From Ricinus communis (lineage: Eukaryota; Streptophyta; Magnoliopsida; Malpighiales; Euphorbiaceae), in NCBI RefSeq assembly GCF_019578655.1, contig NC_063258.1, forward strand, positions 13,396,802 to 13,460,801: a stretch of DNA of 64,000 nucleotides, in the 5' to 3' direction. Below, piece after piece: positions 19,957-32,529 of the stretch. Under the pieces are notes generated by a model that was not told where the DNA came from, did not search any database, and was given only the letters and a program-made list of their open reading frames with translations. Made by a program: the position numbers and the translations under genes. The number at the start of each line of letters is the position of its first letter. The stretch's first letter is position 1.

Positions 19957-21839
19957 TTATGTGGTTAAATAATTGTGGTGAAATAAAGGTTAATAAGCAA
20001 GTCATAGTACCGCTTTGCATTGATAAATATTCAAATAAGGTACTTTGTGATGTAGTTCCTATGCATGCCAGACAAATCTTATTATTTAGGCCTTGGCAAT
20101 TTGATAGAAATGTGATGCATGATAGCTTTTTAAACCGATATTCTCTGATTAAGGATACTAATCGTAGGGAAAATGGAATTTCCACAATAACTGCAAAGCC
20201 CTCTGATATCATTTGATAATATAAATTCTTGTTGTACTTAAAGAACACTTTCTCCTAAGGATGTGCATGAGGATCAATATAAATTAGAGAGAGAGAGAGA
20301 GAGTAGAGGCTCAAAATAAGAACAAAATAACACATACACCCATTACTAAGAGTGAGGGTAGTATTCGGCCAATTGAGAGTAAGAAAAAGAAAAAGGGTTT
20401 CTTGGTGAGGGATAATGATATTCAACATGCATTGTATTCAATGTGATGTGTTTTATTGTTACTTATAAAGATGTCTATTCGAATACTAACAATCTTGATC
20501 TTTCCTTTTCGAGAGAGTTTTTGGATCTTTGCAGGAGTTTAATGATGTCTTTCCCGAAGAGATGCTTAATGGATTGTAGCAAAAAAGAGGGACAGAACAT
20601 CAAATTGACTTCATTAATGGGGCTACTACACCTAATAGAAGTAATCTCGATTAGACAAAGGAGCTTCAAAGGCAAGTGGAGGAATTGATGACAAAAGGGT
20701 ATGTGCGGAAAGTTCAAGTTCGTGTGCTTTCCGGTAATTCTTGTGCCCAAGAAGGATGGAACTCGGCGAATATATGTGAACTACCGTGCAATTAATAAAA
20801 TAATGGTAAAGTATCGTCATCCTATTCCTAGTTTAGATGATATGCTTGATGAGTTGCATGGTGCATGTTTCTTTACTAAGATTGACTTGCATTCTGGTTA
20901 TCATCAAATTAGGATGAAAGAAGGTGATGAATGGAAAATAACATTTAAGATTAAACATGGATTGTATGAGTGGTTAGTCATGGCTTTTGGGTTAACAAAT
21001 GCACCTAGCACATTTATGAGATTGATGAATCATGTCTTACGTGAGTTTGTTGGTAAATCTATAGTTGTGTGTTTTGATGATATCTTAATTTATTATAAGT
21101 CATTAAGTGAGCATATTGTGCATGTGCATAGAGTGTTAGAGGTTCTTAGGTTAGAAAAGTTGTTTGCTAATCTTGCTAGATGTGGCTTTTGTTTAGAGAG
21201 TGTTGTTTTTTTTTGGATTTGTTGTTAGTTTTAGAGGTTTATGAAGAGAAAGTAAACGCCATTGGGGATTGGCCGACATCTATGAACATCAATCAAGTTA
21301 GGAGTTTTCATGGTCTAGCTAGTTTTTATAGGAGATTCATTAGGGATTTTAGTACCATTGTTGTAGCATTGGATGAACTTGTTAAGAAAAATGTTCCTTT
21401 TCATTAGGGTGATGTAAAAGGACATGCATTTTCATTACATAAGCGTGTCATGCACCTTTGTTATCTTTGCCCGATTTTGATAAAACTTTTGAGATTGAAT
21501 ATGATGCTAGCGAAGTAGGAATGGTGGTTGTTTTGATGCAAGAGCAAAGGTCGATTTTTTTATTTTAGCAAAAAGCTAAATGGGGCGGTCTTAAATTACC
21601 CAAACTATGATAAGGAGCTTTACTCTTTGGTTCGAGCACTTCAGACATGGCAACACTACCTTTGGCCAACGGAGTTTGTCATCCATAAAGACCATGGGAG
21701 TTTGAAGTATCTCAAGGGGCAATATAAGTTGAACCATAGGCATGCTAAATGGGTGGAGTTCATAGAAACTTTTCCATATGTGGTTAAGTACAAGAAGGGT
21801 AAGGAGAATATGGTAGCCGATGCACTATCACAAAGGTAG
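19957..21839 (+). pseudogene. Chromovirus pol fragment: protease end, RT, RNaseH
   Basis: Plus-strand order is as follows. 19959-20216 holds the protease end ([28 protein letters not shown]). 20640-20700 is the linker before RT. 20701-21228 is RT, with [59 protein letters not shown] and [11 protein letters not shown], so both catalytic aspartates are kept. 21240-21400 is the connection ([17 protein letters not shown]). 21420-21839 is RNaseH ending in [14 protein letters not shown]. Frameshifts occur near 20600, 21215 and 21560. A (GA)n run lies at 20288-20303. The 3' side joins the tandem repeat at 21840, so integrase and LTR are lost. It is of the same family as the fragment at 38.8-41.4 kb. 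The minus-strand ORFs here are shadows. Confidence 0.85.
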
Positions 21840-23275
21840 GCTTTTGCGTAGTAATCTTAATTCAATCCTTGTGTCTACCCTTGTGTTTAAATCAATTCAA
21901 TCCTTACGCTTAACCATGGAAGAGAATAAAGAACTTGCGATCTTATTCCATATTGAATCCAAAATACTACCTCTGTTCTCATTTGTTTGTTTCTTTTATT
22001 CGTCTCTTTCTAATCTATGTCTTGTAAGAAGGTTTGGTTTAATTTGGCAAGCATAAATAGGAGTATTGAATGAAAGCGCGTGGAAGTGACAATCATAAGC
22101 ACCAATCCAATGCTTAGAAAAATACAAAAAAGGAAAATTAGTTAATCTAGTATTCATATCATTTTTCAAATGATCGTGCATGGATCTTTTGGAGGAAAAG
22201 GGAAACACCGAGAATCGAGGTACACCTAAATATTTCGATTCAAGATTTTCACCATTGGGATCTCCATCATTCCTTATTCCTCTAGTTATGTGGACTGTTG
22301 ATGACATGAGGATTGGCATAAGGAATCATGGGAACACAATTGACAAGTTTGAACGATGCTATTGCGGCTTAACTTGATGATTAAGCAAGACGAGATGTAA
22401 ATCCAGGCGCGCTAATGAGAAATCATGTGGGTTTCGACTAATCCAAGTGTAATACTAGTGGTAATGCTAGTATTTTGATGTTTGGGATGCATATAAAGAA
22501 GTAATTTGTGTTGGAGTGTTATTAGGTAGGGCCTCACAGATCTCCCCTTATTTTTGTTCAATTGTATCATAAAATTTAGGACAACGAGAGATGTTGACCA
22601 GTCAATTCCTCTTCGGTTCTTGATTTGACTTTAGTTTATTCATCTTTTTGTTATTTATTTATTCATATGTAACTTCTAGTTTCTTCTTCATATAGAATTA
22701 AGGTTTTCGCTAATTAGCATATTATTTCAATTTTCTACCTTCATGGAAAACAAATTATTGATTCTTTCAAGAACTTTGTGGACTTATCAATACTCGCACT
22801 AATGAGCATAGACTAATCATTTACGTGCTTCCCTTTGTCTTGTATTCTTTGTCCGACCTTGTGTTTAAATCAACTCGATTTGATACTTACGCTTAGTCGT
22901 ATGTGAAGATAATAAAGAACTTGTGATTTCTTTCCTTACCGGATTTGAAATCTTACCTATATTCTCATTTTATTTATTTCTTTTATGTCTCTTTCCTAAT
23001 CTCTATATTGTATGATGGTTTGGTTTTATTTGGGGAGCATAAATATGAGTGTTGAGTAAAAGCACGTGGAAAGCGGCAATTAGAGGCACTGATCCAATAC
23101 TTCGACAAATGTGAAAAAAGAAAATTAGTTGATCATGTATTGATATCATTCTGAATGATCATGGATAAATCATTTAGTGGAAAGAGGGAATGATGAGAAT
23201 CGGGCATTGCCAAATATTCCAATTCAGGATTTGCACCATTGGTATCTCCATCCTTCCTTGTTCCTCTAAGGAAAA
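21840..23275 (+). repeat. Tandem-repeat array block 2a (forward)
   Basis: Starts in mid-unit directly after the RNaseH end (TTGTGTTTAAATCAATTCAAT). It includes GGATCTCCATCATTCC near 22260, the palindrome-like region near 22372 and GTTGACCAGTCAATTCC near 22595. The TATA-box region of the unit near 22700 is partly deleted. It ends at an orientation switch near 23275. The antisense frame at 21996-22319 (107 codons) is the longest version of the unit ORF. Confidence 0.75.
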
Positions 23276-24232
23276 AAATAAGAACATAGGTAAGGTTTCG
23301 CATCCAATAAAAAAATAAATCGCAAGTTCTTTATTCTCTTTCATGGCTAAGTGTAAGGATCAAATCGAGTTGATTTAAACTCAAGGGTATAGAGAACACA
23401 AAAGAAATGAAGGACATGAGCATTAAGACTAGGTTCGCTGGTGCAAGTCTTCATAACTCCGCAAAGGTCTTGAAAGAACCCATAACTTCTTTCTCCGCAA
23501 GGTAGAAAACTAAAATAATATACTCACTAGCCTTAAATATTTGGATGCATACGGTTTTTATAGTGGAAAAGCCCTTACTCCATAAGAAGAAGAAACTAAA
23601 AGCTAAATATGAATAAATAAATAAATAAAAGGGAAACAACTCTTGTAGTCTTGATAAATAAATAAACTAAAGTCAAATTAAATATGAATAAATAAATAAA
23701 TAAACTAAAGTCAAATTAAGAACTAGAGAGGAGTTTACTGGCCAACAACTCTTGTAGTCTCAAATTTTATGAGCCAACTTAATGAAACAGGGGAAATTCC
23801 TATGGGCCTGCCTAATAACACTCTGGCCAAAATTACATCATTATATGCATCCCAAGCATCAAAATGTGCGCATTCCCAGTTTAATTAATCGAAAGGAACA
23901 TGATTTCTCCAATGTCACCATTGAACCTTGTCAATTATGTTCCCATAATTTCTTAACAAAAATAAAGGGAAATTCGCCTAGGCGTACCAAATAACACTCC
24001 GACCCAATTCTCTTTATTATATGCCTTTTAAACATCAAAATGCATGCATTCCTGCTTGTATTAATTGAAAGCAGCATGATTTCTCCTTACGTGAGTAGGT
24101 TCGCATCTCGTGCTGCTTGTCACGCCTTAATGCCATCGCTCAAGCTTGTCAATTGCGCTCCCATGATTCCATAATAAAAAGAAGGGAAAATTTGCGTGGT
24201 CATACCAAATAATACTCCGGCCCCAAAATTAT
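23276..24232 (-). repeat. Tandem-repeat array block 2b (reverse)
   Basis: Landmarks are reversed: TTTCATGGCTAAGTGTAAGG, AAAGGTCTTGAAAGAACCC, TCTTGTAGTCTCAAATTTTATGAGCC. A short AT-rich piece (AATAAATAAATAAAC... with AAAGTCAAATTAA) is duplicated at 23610-23720. The block flips back to forward near 24232 in the middle of a unit. Confidence 0.7.
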
Positions 24233-27200
24233 CGCTCACGTCCTTCCTTTCTTTTGTGTTCTTTGTCTACCATTGTGTTTAAATCTATTCCATTTCATCT
24301 TTAAGCTTAACCATATGAAAAAGAACAAAAAAATTATGTTTTTATTTAGGGAGCATAAACACGAGTGTTGAGTGAAAGCACGTGGAAGCGGCAATCATAG
24401 CCATTAATTTAAGGCTTGGACAAATGCGAAGAAAGAAAATTAGTTGATCGATTATTGATATCATTCTTTGAATGTTCTCAAACGAATCTTTTGAAAATAA
24501 TGGGGAATGCTAAGAATTGAGTCTCGCTCAAATATTCTAATTCAGGACTGGCACTATTAGGATCTTCATCATTTCTTGTTCTTCTAGGCATGATGACTTC
24601 TGATGACATAAGGATTGGCATAAGAAATCATGGGAACTCAATTAACAAGCTTGACCGGTGGCATTAGGTCTTAACATGATGATTAAGCAAGACTAGACGT
24701 AAATCCACGTACGTAAAGGATAAATCATGTTGTTTTTTATTCATCCTAGTGTAATACAAGTGGAAATGCAAGCATTTTGATGTTTGGGATGCATATAACG
24801 AAGTAATTTGGGTTGGAGTATTATTAGGTAGGCCCACACGAATTTTTTCTTGTTTTTGTTAAGTCGGCTCATAATATTTAGGACTATAAGAGTTGTTGAC
24901 CACTCAACTACTCTCTGGTTCTTGATTTGACTTTAGTTTATTAATCTTTCGTTATTTATTTATTCATATTTACTTATAGTCTTTTCTTCTCACGGAATAA
25001 GGGCTTTTGCACTATAAAACCCACATGCAACTGAATACTTAAGGCTAATGAGCATATTATTTCAGTTTTCTACCTTGCAGGAAATCAAGTTATGGGTTCT
25101 TTTAAGAAATTTATGGACTTACCAACACACACACTAGCAAGCATAGACTTATCCCTCACCTCCTTCCTTTCTCTTGTGTTCTTTGTTTATGCTTGTGTTT
25201 AAATCAATTTAATTTTATCCTTACACTTAGCCGTATGGAAGAGACCAAAAGACATATGATTTCTTTCCTTGTCAAATCCAAAATCCTACCAATATTCTCA
25301 TTCTTTTTTTTCTTTTGTGTCTCTCTTTTTAATCTCTATCTAGTATATGTTGGTTTGGTTTTATATGGGGAGCATAAACACGAGTGTCGAGTGAAAGCAC
25401 GTGGAAGTGGCAATTATAGGCACTGATCCAATGCTTGGACAAATGTGAAGAAAAAGAAAATTAGTTGATCATGTGTGGATATCATTCTCGGAATGATCGC
25501 GGACAAATATTTTAGAAGAAAGAGGGAACAATTAGAATCGAGGCACGCTAAATATTCTGATGCAAAATTTGCACCATTAGAATCTCCATCATTCCTTGTT
25601 CCTCTAAGCACGATGACTTTTGATGGCACAAGGATTATTCTAAAGAATCATGGATTGACAAGCTTGACCAATGGTCTTGTGCTTATCTTGATGATCAAGT
25701 AGGACGAGACGTAAATCCACGCTCACAAGGGAGAAATCATGAAATCCAAGCATAATACAAGTAGCAATGTGAGCATTTTTATATTTGGGCCACATATAAT
25801 AAAGAAATCTGGATCAGAATATTATTAGGTAGGCCCAAACAAATTTTCCCTTCTTTGTGTTAGGCTGGCTCATAGAATTTGGGACTACAAAAGTTGTTGA
25901 CCAGTCAATTACTCTCTCATACTACAAAAATCGCATGCAACCGAATACTTGAGGGCAGTGAACATATTATTTGAGTTCTCTAGCTTGCAGAAAATTAAAA
26001 TATGGGTTCTTTCAAGAACTTTTTTGACTTATCAAGACTCATTCTAGTGAACACAGAGTTATATCTTATGTCCTTCCTTTATCTTGTGTTCTTTATCGAC
26101 CCTTATGTTTAAGTTAATTCAATTTGATCCTTTTACTTAACCATATGGAAAAAATTAAAGAACTTGTGATTTCTTTCCTTATCAAATCTGAAATCCCACT
26201 TATGTTCTCATTTTGTTTCACTCTATCTAATCTCTATCTAGTTTGATGGTTTGGTTTTATTTGGTGAGCATAAATACAATTAAGAAGCTTGATCGATGGC
26301 TTTATGGCGTGACTTGATGATCTAGCAGGACGAGAGGCAAATCTACGCGCATAAGGAAGAAATCATGTTGCTTTCGATTAATCCAAGCAGGAATGAATGC
26401 ATTTTCTGGGATGCATATAATCATTTAATTTGGACCAGAGTATTATTATATATGCCCATACAAATTCTCCTCTATTTTGTTAATCTAGCTCATAGAATTT
26501 GGGACTATAAAAGTTGTTGACCAGTCAACTCCTCTTTCTCTTATATGATAGCTTGGTTCTATTTGGGTAGCATAAACACGACTATTGAGAGAAAGCCCTT
26601 GGAAGCGGTAATCATAGGCACTGATTCAATACTTGGACTAATATGGAGAAAGAAAATTAGTTGATCGAGTATTCATATCATTCTTCGAACGACTGCAAAT
26701 AATTTTGGAGGAAAAAGGGAACAATGAGAATTGAAGCTTGTTCCTTGTCCCTCTAGACACAAGAACTCCTGATGATGTGGGGATTAGCTTAAGGAATCAT
26801 GTGAATGTAATTAACAAGCTTGACCGATAGCATTGGGGCTTAGCATAATGATCAAGCAAGACAAGATGTAAATCTGTGTGCGATAGTGAGAAATCATATG
26901 GGTTTCGATTAATCTAAGTGTAATACTAGTGGGAATGCGAGCGTTTTGATGTCTGGGATGCATATAAAGAAGTAATTTAGCTCGGGTTGTTAATAGGTAG
27001 GCCTTTGCAGATTTCTCCTGCTTTCTTTAAGTTGGCCCACAAAATTTAGGACAATGAGAGTTGTTGGCCAGTCAACTCCTCTCCGTATTTAGCTTCTTAT
27101 TTCTTCTTCATATGGAATTAGGCTTTCACACTATAAAAACTACATGCAACCGAATAATTGAGGCTAGTGAATATTTTAGTTTTCTAGCTTGCAGAAAATC

Positions 27201-27324
27201 AAGTTATGCGTTCTTGCAAGAACTTTGTGGACTTATGAAGACACACACAAGCAAACCTAGATTTAGAATTGACACACACCCCAATATTCCAATTCAAGAT
27301 TTAGATCGTTGGGATCTCCATCGT
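24233..27324 (+). repeat. Tandem-repeat array block 2c (forward, three units)
   Basis: Three consecutive units of different internal structure. GTTGTTGACC landmarks lie near 24893, 25883, 26514 and 27062, giving spacings of about 990, 630 and 550 bases. The latter two come from units lacking the TATA-box part or the middle part. The order is the same as in 1-1500 and, inverted, in 61.9-63.8 kb. Confidence 0.8.
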
Positions 27325-27674
27325 TGATAAGAACCGATATAGCATAAGAAATTCTACTCCGACAAAGAATCCTAATGATACAAATCCTACTAGCTTAAAG
27401 AATCCTATTCTGATAAGGAGTCCTACTGTAACTAGGAGTTCTACTCTAACAAGGAGTCTCTAATGATATTGGGAGTCTAAAGGACATCAAGAATTCAAGT
27501 GACATTGGGAATCCTAACCCAACTAGGATTTAAGATCCATTTCACATCTATGGAGACCCAATTACAAGGCCCAAGGCTAAGAAAATAAAAGAAGCTTTCA
27601 ATGGGCTTATTCAAGATATTTGGGCTAAGGACACATCAAGGCTTGAAGATTTGGATACCACTTTAAGGCTCATT
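27325..27674 (+). mobile_element. 5' fragment of the chromovirus LTR with peptide-repeat tail
   Basis: It starts TGATAAGAACC like the solo LTR at 2609 (minus) and encodes NPTSLKNP, RSPTVTRSS and similar repeats. After two stops comes GDPITRPKAKKIKEAFNGLI and QDIWAKDTSRLEDLD. It ends after CAAGGCTCATTAAT, where it joins the array by the short shared ATTAAT/ATATC stretch. It is about 350 bases of an LTR of about 950. Confidence 0.75.
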
Positions 27675-29403
27675 AATATCATTCTTCGAATGATCAAGGA
27701 GGAATCTTATAGAGGAAGCAAAAACACCGAGAATCGAGGCACACCCAAGTATTTTGACTCAAGATTTGTACCATTAGGATCTCCATCCTTCCTTCTTCCA
27801 CTAGGCATGAGGAATCCCGATGACACAAGGTTAGGCATAAGGAATCATTGGAATGCGCTAATAAATGTAACTAGTGGCATTGGGGCTTATCTTGATGATC
27901 AAGTAGGAGAGACATAAATCCAAGCACATGAGAGAGAAATCATGTTATTTTCAATTAATCCAAGTGTAATAGAAGATGAAATTCGACCACTTTGATGTTT
28001 GAAATGCATATAATGAAGTAATTTGGGTCGAAGTGTTTGTAGGTAGGCCCACCCGAATTTATCCTTATTTTTGTTAAGCTGGCTTATAAAATTTAGGATT
28101 GCAAGAGTTATTGTCCAGTCAACTCCTTTCTAGTTCTTGATTTGACTTTAGCTTATAGTCTCTTCTTCTTATGGAATGAGGCCTTTCGGACTATAAAAAC
28201 TATGCACAACTGAATACTTGAGATTAATGAGCATATTATTTCAGTTCTCTACCTTATAGGAAATCAAGTTATGTATTCTTTCAAGAAACTTATGGACTTA
28301 TCAACATTTGCGCTAGTGAGCATAGACTTATCCCTCATGTCCTTCCCTTGCGCTTGTTTTCTTTGTCTATGCTTGTGTTTAAATCAATTCGATTTGAACC
28401 TTAGCTTAGCCGTATGGAAGAGAATAAAGAACTTATGATTTTTTTCCTTATCGGATATGAAATCCTACTTATATTCTCATTTTGTTTGTTTCTTTTTTGT
28501 CTCTCTTTCTAATCTCTATCTAGTATGTTGGTTTGGTTTTATATGGGGAGCATAAACACGAGTGTTGTGTGAATGTGCACGAAAGCAGCAATCATAGGCA
28601 TCAATCCAATACTTCAATGAATGCAAAGAATGAAAATTAGTTGATTGTGTATTAATATCATTCTCCGAATGGTCACGAAGGAATCTTTTAGATGAAAGAA
28701 GGAACACCAAGAATCGAGGCATGCCCAAATATTCTGACTCAGGATTTGAACCATTAGGATCTCCATCCTTCCTTATTCCTCTAGGCACAAGGACTCATGA
28801 TGATGCAAGGTGGGGCATAAGGAATCATGGGACGCAATTAACAAGCTTGACTAGTGGCATTGGGGCTTAGCTTGAAGATCAAGCAAGAGAGACGTAAATC
28901 CATGCGCGTGAGGGAGAAATCAAGTTGTTTTTGATTAATTCAACCGTAATACAAGCTGAAATTCGAATGCTTTGATGTTTGAATTGCATATAGTGAAGTA
29001 ATTTGGCTAGGAGTGGTTTTAGGTACGCCCACCCGAATTTACCCTTATTTTTGTTAAGATAGGTCATAAAATTTAAGACTGTGAGAGTTTATTAATGTTT
29101 AGCTTCTAGTTTATTGATTTGACTTTAGTTTATTAATACTTATTTAATTAATTATTGATATTTAGCTTCTAGTATCTTCTTCTTATAGATTGGGGGCTTT
29201 CGTACTATAAAAACCGCATGCAACCGAATATTTAAGGCTAATGAGGATAATATTTTAGTTTTCTACCTTGCAAGAAATCAAGTTTTGTGTTCTTTCAAGA
29301 AATTTGTCGACTTATCAACCCTCGGACTAGCGAGCATAGACTAATCCCTCACGTCCTTCCTTCTACTTATATTCTTTGCCTACGGTTGTGTTTAAATCAA
29401 TTC
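27675..29403 (+). repeat. Tandem-repeat array block 2d (forward)
   Basis: About 1.7 units with all landmarks: GGATCTCCATCC near 27780 and 28765, TATA-like boxes near 28193 and 29212, GGTTTTATATGGGGAGC near 28535. The minus-strand 90-codon frame at 28516-28788 is the clearest copy of the antisense unit ORF. It ends at an orientation switch at 29403. Confidence 0.8.
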
Positions 29404-29550
29404 AAAAATAACATAATTTCTCCTTTACGCTGCGGATTAACGTCTCATCCTACTTGACCATCAAGCAAAGACCCAATGCCACCGAATAACCTTGTCAATT
29501 GCACTCCCATGATTCCTTGTGCCAATCCTTGTGTTATCAGGACTCCTCAT
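29404..29550 (-). repeat. Short reverse piece of the tandem repeat
   Basis: The stretch containing TTACGCTGCGGATTAACGTC, CCATGATTCCTTGTGCCAATCC and ATCAGGACTCCTC is a reverse unit fragment, cut at 29551 by the Athila LTR start. Confidence 0.7.
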
Positions 29551-30640
29551 TGATAGGCATTATATTATACATATTTACATGCCCAATTATTTACATTCTT
29601 ATGCATAATTATCTCGTTTTATGCTAGAATCACCTGTCTTTTGGTTCCTTTCACGTTTCAGGTCATTATTGGAGGACATTGTCAATAATCGAGGGAAATA
29701 CTTACGCTATGCACTACAATCCATCAAATTGAGCAAGGACTAGCATTCCGAGGTTGAGCATGGCCTGGACTCCGGCCGTGCTGAATTGTCAAGAAGCTGC
29801 CCCCAAGAGTGCCATTTTGGCACAATTTTCGTAGCCACCATGGCCTCCACCATGGCCTGTGGTGGCTCAGCACTGGCTAGGGCACGGCCTAGAAGAGGTC
29901 AACAAAACTGAATCGCGCAGTTCTAAGACGGCCCGACTCCGTTTGAGGCCGATCAAAGACAGTTTGACCACCGCCGTCCTGAAGGGACTATATAGGCAAA
30001 AATGATTTGGTGAATTAGAGGTCGATTTTCTGACTTGATTTCCATTATACGAACTTAAATCATTTGTTTCTAGACCTCAATTGTCGACTTTGGGAGATCA
30101 ATTTCATCAATTGAAGGAAGGATTACACTTGTTTCAATATCAATTTGAAGATCAAGGCAAGATTTAGGAGCATTCAAAAGGCAATTTAGGGTTTGCTATT
30201 CCGAATTGGAAAATTAGGGTTTCTCATCCAACTTATTGAAGAAGGGTGTACATGTCTTTAATTTACTTTTCTGATTTTATTCCTTATTTTGTGATGCTTA
30301 TTAGTATGAGTAGCTAAATTTTGAACCCAATTGGGGTTCCTATGTTGTTGGATTGATTTTAATGTTATGAGATTTTGATTGTCAATTCTTGATTCTTCTT
30401 GCTTTTATTATTAATGAGAAGTCACTTTATTCATGAGACGTTGTGAATTGTGGAATTTAGATTGCTTTATGTAATTAAGAGATTCATTTAGTAATCGAAA
30501 AATTGAATAGCAAGAATTGGTTAATAATCACTTAGAGATAAGGGTAATTGACTAGTTAGATTAAGAGTTAATAAAGCTTAATAGAGGTGGGTTAAACCTT
30601 ATGCTAATCGAATAATTGATTGTTAGGAAGAGATTTTAAC

Positions 30641-30841
30641 TTAATGACGGAGCAGATTAAAAAGATGAGGGACACCGGAGCACAAAATCAGCGGTTCATC
30701 GATGATATGGAGTTCGATATGGCAGGATGCTTCATGGACCCTGTGCCACCACCACCGCCCCCTCCTTTAGCGACATCCCCTACTCCTCATCCTCCAGCAA
30801 ATCCAACCAGTGAGGATACACCTTCAGCAGACTACCAGTAG
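30641..30841 (+). pseudogene. ORF1 C-terminal remnant
   Basis: The plus strand encodes LMTEQIKKMRDTGAQNQRF, then DDMEFDMAGCFMDPV, a run of seven prolines, and a Pro/Thr/Ser-rich end before the stop at 30841. Charged helix followed by a proline-rich tail is how the env-position ORF1 of Athila elements often ends, and the stop directly precedes the 3' UTR. The upstream part is deleted at about 30640. The apparent Met at 30620 belongs to LTR sequence and is not a real start. Identification rests on position and composition and is only moderate. Confidence 0.5.
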
Positions 30842-32514
30842 TGAAACAAAAATTTGTGTTATTTTTCTTTTTCCTTTTTCTTTTTATTTTCCTTCTTTAT
30901 TTTATTTTATTTTATTTTTTTGTATTTTTTCATGTTTAATTTTATGTTATTTCCTTTCATTTTTCTTTCATGTTAATTTATTTTAGTATAACACTTTGCT
31001 TTGCTAGTTATGTGCTATACCTAGTTTTAATTTTTCTAACACCGTGGGATGTTATACTCAAGTGTCAGGTGGGTATCCCTTATGTTTAAAGGCAATGATA
31101 ATGGACTATTCTTAGGATGTTAGGACCTAGGGTTTTCATGACATTCAAGTTTAGTTTATTCTTTCGTAATTAATGACTTAATTCACACACTAGTACTTGA
31201 TTGTCCCTTTTTATCTTTTGTTCTTGAAAGCAATTTCACTATATTTAATATGTCAATTTGGCTGGGTTAAACCGGTGTTACTTGAGTTCCTTGTGAATTT
31301 ACAACCTTTGACTGTGAACCTTGATTATGTCAATCTCGTATTCAATTTATGTGATGATTCAATTGATAAGTCTGGGAACCAATTGCAAATTTTAGCCGCT
31401 TCAAACGTGAGTTTTTAAACTAAAATTGAGCAGCTATTGCACATTATGCTCATGACTTTTCTTATTTGAGTGTACGCTGTACTTACTTTCATTTCTAGAA
31501 CTTGCTCTATAATGCTTGTTATGCTTACATGAATTTTTGTATACCATTAGATAACTTGGGCAACTTAAGATTTCACCACATCCGGCCAAAAGCCTACCCT
31601 CTGTTTCCATTAGTCACCAATTTAAGCCTTAACCTTCTCTTCATAATTTACACCTACTCACCATGATACACCATTCTATACATTTGTCTTTCCTTTCACC
31701 CTCAGATACTAAGTAATTATGTGTTATGTTTCTTCATTTATGGGATCATAGTGCCTAACATTGTTTTTAATTCACTTAGTCTTTTCAGTTTATTCTTTGA
31801 TGCTCCTTTCAATCCAAATTGGATATTTATTCTTATTGTTTATGTCACTAACCACAACAAATTTCCCTATATAAGTTGCCAGTATATATACATAGTATAT
31901 ATCAAAAAAATATATATAGAGAAAAAGAAAGAAAGAAAATTTTATGACTTACTTCTTAGCTTTTAGCTCTTCTAAATTTAACTCTTGTGAGCATCCTTTA
32001 CTTCAAATAAGGCTTAGTGAATATTTTTATTGTTTAGCACTCAGTTCCTGAAGCATTCATTTCAATTAAGTGCATGATTTTTCAGTATACTTTACACTTC
32101 TATCCAAATATTCTTACCTTTACCTCAGCCTCATTACAACCTTTGAAAATACCTTTTGATTTGGTATTCAATTATTCGCGATAGCGAAGAGGAGATTTAT
32201 GAGCAATCTTATGGTAAACAGGTTTTGTGCAGCTACATTGAGGGGATTTTCTTATTTACCTGTAAACTCTTTGAGTTCAGAGATTCCTGTGAGGCAATGG
32301 TTCTTAATCTTTAATGCAGTTTGTTATGTAAGTTGTGTTTCGAGATGATATTATTATAGTTCTTTCTTAAAGGTGTATAACTTATTAGTTTCTTGAGTTT
32401 CATTTTTTATATGTTGAATAAGGTTGAGTTGTGAACTTTAGCATGGATTCTGAGGGGTGATTATTGTTTGTGCATGTATTGAGTTATTGATTGCTTGAGG
32501 ACAAGCAAAAGCTT
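30842..32514 (+). other. Athila 3' untranslated region
   Basis: A 1.7 kb noncoding stretch, very T-rich at 30850-30990, with an AT-repeat section at 31885-31935. The 31795-32514 part is also present at 8625-9317. It ends with TTGCTTGAGGACAAGCAAAAGC just before the polypurine tract. The ORFs at 31197-31418 and 31721-31966 lack any family resemblance and are not called. Confidence 0.6.
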
Positions 32515-32529
32515 AAGTATGGGGTGATT
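32515..32529 (+). other. Polypurine tract, Athila type
   Basis: AAGTATGGGGTGATT immediately precedes the LTR 2 start TGATATGC, at the same spacing as at 9318-9332. Confidence 0.8.

Noticed and set aside
19946..20248. 100-codon minus-strand ORF
   Set aside because: It is the shadow of the plus-strand protease end, which shows family motifs.
30620..30841. Small proline-rich host gene
   Set aside because: The start codon lies in LTR sequence, the region sits between LTR and 3' UTR of an Athila element, and it fits the end of ORF1.
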